A DNA stretch of 8,514 nt from an uncultured Eubacteriales bacterium (GTDB lineage: Bacteria; Bacillota; Clostridia; Oscillospirales; CAG-272). A program made the position numbers and the translations under genes. Every line of letters starts with the position of its first letter. Positions within the stretch are counted from its first letter, which is position 1. Positions 6,149-8,514 of the stretch are shown here, piece by piece. The stretch is taken from positions 1 to 8,514 of the forward strand of contig CAKSOR010000091.1 in the NCBI GenBank assembly GCA_934477985.1. Direction: 5' to 3'. The notes under the pieces are model-generated. The model did no database searches. It was not told the DNA's origin and worked only from the letters and a program-made list of their open reading frames with translations.

Positions 6149-6358
6149 TTGTCAGGAGGACGAATCCTCCGGCGCGGACTGCCGTTCATCGCGGTCGCGC
6201 TTCTCTACATAGCGCTGAGCCTTGAAAATATGAGCGCCTACGACCTCGCGCGGTCAAGACTATACATACAGACCGAGCTCGAGCATGTCCTGATGGGACT
6301 GACACTGCTGGTCGGCGGCGAGCTTTTATATGACATCACGCTGAGAGAGCGGAGATAG
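6149..6358 (+). CDS. Small two-helix membrane protein of unknown function
   Basis: I do not recognise this family. From TTG at 6149 the product is 69 residues; from CTG at 6137 it would be 73 and begin with LKKLLSGG, which reads like a normal Met-Lys-Lys start and agrees better with the AGGGAG at 6121-6126. The coordinates use the conventional TTG. A basic N-terminus (RILRR) precedes a hydrophobic helix (GLPFIAVALLYIALSL), a polar loop rich in Arg, Glu and Tyr, and a second helix (VLMGLTLLVGGELLYDI), ending in RERR. Positive residues at both ends suggest both termini face the cytoplasm. A good extended -10 promoter lies upstream and the gene is divergent from the acetyltransferase operon. Its stop is 7 bases from the stop of the convergent helicase, with no hairpin terminator between. 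A short hairpin with an AGGAGG-like sequence lies just inside the gene. Confidence 0.6.
   Translation: MSGGRILRRGLPFIAVALLYIALSLENMSAYDLARSRLYIQTELEHVLMGLTLLVGGELLYDITLRERR
6155..6170 (+). promoter_or_regulatory. Hairpin pairing GGAGGA with TCCTCC
   Basis: GGAGGA (6155-6160) and TCCTCC (6165-6170) form a perfect 6-bp stem with loop CGAA, just after the small membrane protein's start. The left arm is a strong Shine-Dalgarno-like sequence, masked by the right arm. It may affect translation initiation or early elongation, or be coincidental coding sequence; no well-placed start codon follows it. Confidence 0.3.
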
Positions 6359-6365
6359 TGTCCGG

Positions 6366-8514
6366 TCAGGCGTTGTCCTCATACTCGGCGAGTATTCCGG
6401 GCAGGCGGGTCATTATCTCGTCTGTCCGCAGCTTGTCCGCGGCGTACTGGCGGCGCAGAAGCTCAGCCGGGATGAAATCGTCGTATTTCTCAAAAACAGG
6501 CATCTCGTTTACGTTCACGAGCTTTGATTTATCTATGCCCTCGTTCATCGCGGTGTCGCACAGCCCCTTGATGAACTCATAGTCGCTCGCGTGCTCCATC
6601 TTGAACATCATGTAGTAGCAGCCCTCAAACTCCATGTTCGTGATCTTGTACCTTGCCGAGTTGTGCGTGATGAACTTCCTGAGCGTCCGGAAGGAGCGTG
6701 TGCCGAGCCACGGGAACAGACACCAGGTGTATCCGCCGAGCGAGACCAGCGAGTGCTTCGTCATGCCGGTATTTCGCGCCAAATTCCGCGCGACCTCGAG
6801 TCTGTGACGGGCGTTCGGCTTCAGATACGGATAGACGGTGTCCTCCTCGAGGACTTTTTTCATTCTCTCAAGAATCTTCGTGTGAATCTCTCCGTAGTCG
6901 CCCGGCCACGAGACTTCCATCTTGCCCTTGACCGCCTTGACATAGATGAGCTTTCTCGCGATATCGAGCTCCTCGACCTCCCAGACCCTTCCGGCGAGCG
7001 CGAACCGGTCTCCGACCGGCGGCGGTGTCGTTATCGTGCCGATTTCGTCCGACTCACAGCGGACGGTGTAGTCCTCGCTGTCCTTGAATACCGCGTAGAA
7101 CTTGAAGCTGTTCACGAGCCGCTCGCCCTTCAGTCCGACTATCAGCCCTTTCTCCTCGGTCAGCTCGAGAAAGTCGTTCTGGAGCATCCCGAGAAGCAGC
7201 GTCTTGTAGTCCTCTTTTGTTATATACCTGAACGGCGGGAGCGAAAGTATCCTCTCGCCGAGCCGCTTCGGAGTCAGCTCACCCGACGACGCGAGAGTCG
7301 ACAATGTCTGCTGGAAAGCCAGGCTGAACGGCATCTTCTTGACAAAAGGCGGCTCGATGAACTTCTCCTCGATATAAAGCTGCACAATCGCGATGGCGCG
7401 CAGAAATCCCCACGGGATAAGCTGCGGGAGCGGCGTGTTCGGAAGCGGGTTCTCCTCGCGGAAGACCATCATCATCTCGGGCGGCTCACCGCGTCTGCCC
7501 GAGCGTCCGAGCCTCTGCAAGAAGCTCGACACCGAGTTCGGCGCGTCGTTCTGGACTATCCGCTCAAGTCTTCCGATGTCGATTCCGAGCTCCATCGTGA
7601 CGGTCGCCGCGACAACGCACTTCTGCTCGTCGTCGCGCATCTTCGACTCGGCTTCCTCGCGTATCGACGCCGAGAGGTTGCCGTGATGAATCAGGAAATT
7701 GTCTTGGTCGCCGCGGTTGTCGGCGATCTGGCGCATCGTCGCGGTTACATACTCGGTCTCCTCGCGCGAGTTCGAGAAAATTATCGCCTTCTTGCCCTTG
7801 ACGCAGTCGTAGATATACTCGTATCCCGGGTCGATCTCGACCTTGCCGGACGAAATCTGTTCGGGCTGTTCAGCCGTGGATCCGGAGCTTTCAGCCGCGT
7901 CGGGTTCGGACGGAGTTCCGGAGAGGTTCGCGAAATCCTTACTCTGGTCGAAGCTGTCGCTCTGGATGAAGAAATGCTCCATTCCGAGCCGCCATTTTGT
8001 CCGCCCCTCCTCGATCTTCGGGACGACAGTCTCAATGCCTGTCCCGCCGCCGAGCCATTCAGCCGCGAGCGAGGCGTCGCCGATCGTCGCCGAGAGACCT
8101 ATTCTCCGCGGGATGTGTCCGATGAGTCTCGCGAGTCTCACAAGCTGGCAGATTATCTGATTTCCGCGGTCAGTGCCGGTCAGTGTGTGTATCTCGTCGA
8201 TTACTATGAACCGCAGGTCGCCGAAGAGTCTTATGAGGTCGTTCGAGCGGTTCATTAAAAGACTCTCGAGCGATTCCGGCGTGATCTGTAAGATTCCCTG
8301 GGGATTGTGCAATAGCTTCGTCTTATGCGACTGCGCGACGTCTCCGTGCCAGTGGAAGACCGGGATTCCCGACATATCGAGGAGCGTGTCGAGCCGTTCG
8401 AACTGGTCGTTTATAAGGCTCTTGAGCGGCGCTATATAGAGCGTGCCGACGCTCTTCGGCATGTCCTCGTTCATAAGCGAGATTATCGGGAAGAACGCCG
8501 CCTCAGTCTTCCCC
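6366..8514 (-). CDS. Lhr-like superfamily 2 DEAD/DEAH-box helicase, N-terminus cut off by window edge
   Basis: About 715 residues are visible. The frame is open through the right edge: upstream of the Met at 8474 it reads GKTEAAFFPIISL, the end of Walker A, so that Met is not the start and about 50 or more residues are missing. Numbering from that Met: motif Ia APLKSL (15-20), Walker B DEIH (93-96), motif III SAT (128-130), second RecA domain with IIFSNSREE (231-239), TMELGIDIG (293-301) and motif VI QRLGRSGRR (320-328). A winged-helix region (about 352-450) and the barrel-like stretch VGDRFALAGRVWEV (487-500) match the Lhr core, which translocates on single-stranded DNA and unwinds duplexes or RNA-DNA hybrids. 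A low-complexity acidic/serine linker (180-213, nt 7836-7937) separates the RecA domains. Lhr-like helicases serve repair, and a relative (BrxHI) occurs in some BREX defence loci; nothing here decides between them. It converges on the small membrane gene. Confidence 0.9.
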   Translation of the reverse strand, partial: GKTEAAFFPIISLMNEDMPKSVGTLYIAPLKSLINDQFERLDTLLDMSGIPVFHWHGDVAQSHKTKLLHNPQGILQITPESLESLLMNRSNDLIRLFGDLRFIVIDEIHTLTGTDRGNQIICQLVRLARLIGHIPRRIGLSATIGDASLAAEWLGGGTGIETVVPKIEEGRTKWRLGMEHFFIQSDSFDQSKDFANLSGTPSEPDAAESSGSTAEQPEQISSGKVEIDPGYEYIYDCVKGKKAIIFSNSREETEYVTATMRQIADNRGDQDNFLIHHGNLSASIREEAESKMRDDEQKCVVAATVTMELGIDIGRLERIVQNDAPNSVSSFLQRLGRSGRRGEPPEMMMVFREENPLPNTPLPQLIPWGFLRAIAIVQLYIEEKFIEPPFVKKMPFSLAFQQTLSTLASSGELTPKRLGERILSLPPFRYITKEDYKTLLLGMLQNDFLELTEEKGLIVGLKGERLVNSFKFYAVFKDSEDYTVRCESDEIGTITTPPPVGDRFALAGRVWEVEELDIARKLIYVKAVKGKMEVSWPGDYGEIHTKILERMKKVLEEDTVYPYLKPNARHRLEVARNLARNTGMTKHSLVSLGGYTWCLFPWLGTRSFRTLRKFITHNSARYKITNMEFEGCYYMMFKMEHASDYEFIKGLCDTAMNEGIDKSKLVNVNEMPVFEKYDDFIPAELLRRQYAADKLRTDEIMTRLPGILAEYEDNA

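Noticed and set aside
6591..8258. Long plus-strand open frame (555 codons) opposite the helicase.
   Set aside because: It is an antisense shadow of a GC-rich gene: its composition is Arg/Leu/Val/Asp-rich with no recognisable domain, and the minus strand carries clear helicase motifs.
114..8514. A recombinase, exonuclease and Lhr-like helicase read together as one defence system.
   Set aside because: They lie in separate transcription units on different strands, with sugar and membrane genes between. No coupling or shared regulation supports a joint system.

Overview
The window looks like chromosome from a GC-rich, Gram-positive gut-type Clostridia bacterium (Oscillospiraceae/Ruminococcaceae-like). 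The grounds are GGAG-type ribosome binding sites, G/C-ending codons, tightly overlapping operon genes, a Firmicutes-type large serine recombinase with zinc ribbon and coiled coil, and an AGTGAAGAGTGAAG-type inverted repeat that resembles intergenic repeats I recall from such genomes. The lineage is inferred from style, not from any search.

Layout from left to right. Bases 1-113 are an AT-rich leader with a short dyad flanked by a direct repeat. A large serine recombinase (114-1622, +) follows, whose final codons and stop are built into a strong hairpin terminator. Bases 1623-1750 hold a nested inverted repeat, probably a MITE-like element, lying between convergent genes; its right arm supplies the last codons of the next gene. 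From 1725 to 6054 a compact minus-strand operon reads, in transcription order: GNAT acetyltransferase, GH32 beta-fructosidase, stand-alone 5'-3' exonuclease (FEN/PIN fold) with a disordered basic tail of about 200 residues, and a TIM-barrel sugar isomerase/epimerase-like protein. The last three genes overlap by 4 and 8 bases, so they are probably translationally coupled. A divergent control region (6055-6136) has a good extended -10 promoter and TTTCCG-based dyads. It leads into a small two-helix membrane protein on the plus strand, which ends 7 bases from the stop of a convergent Lhr-like superfamily 2 helicase. That helicase runs off the right edge, and the window cuts it inside its Walker A motif.

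How the genes may work together: the operon combines intracellular fructoside hydrolysis with a sugar isomerase fold, which could form a small carbohydrate-use unit, but the nuclease coupled between them is not explained by that pathway. The recombinase probably marks one end of an integrated element lying mostly left of the window, with the operon as chromosomal flank. I saw no CRISPR array, tRNA or rRNA. No complete new multi-gene system is demonstrated. The most unusual items are the tailed exonuclease in a sugar operon, the nested repeat that rewrites a gene's 3' end, and the recombinase gene whose stop codon sits in its own terminator.
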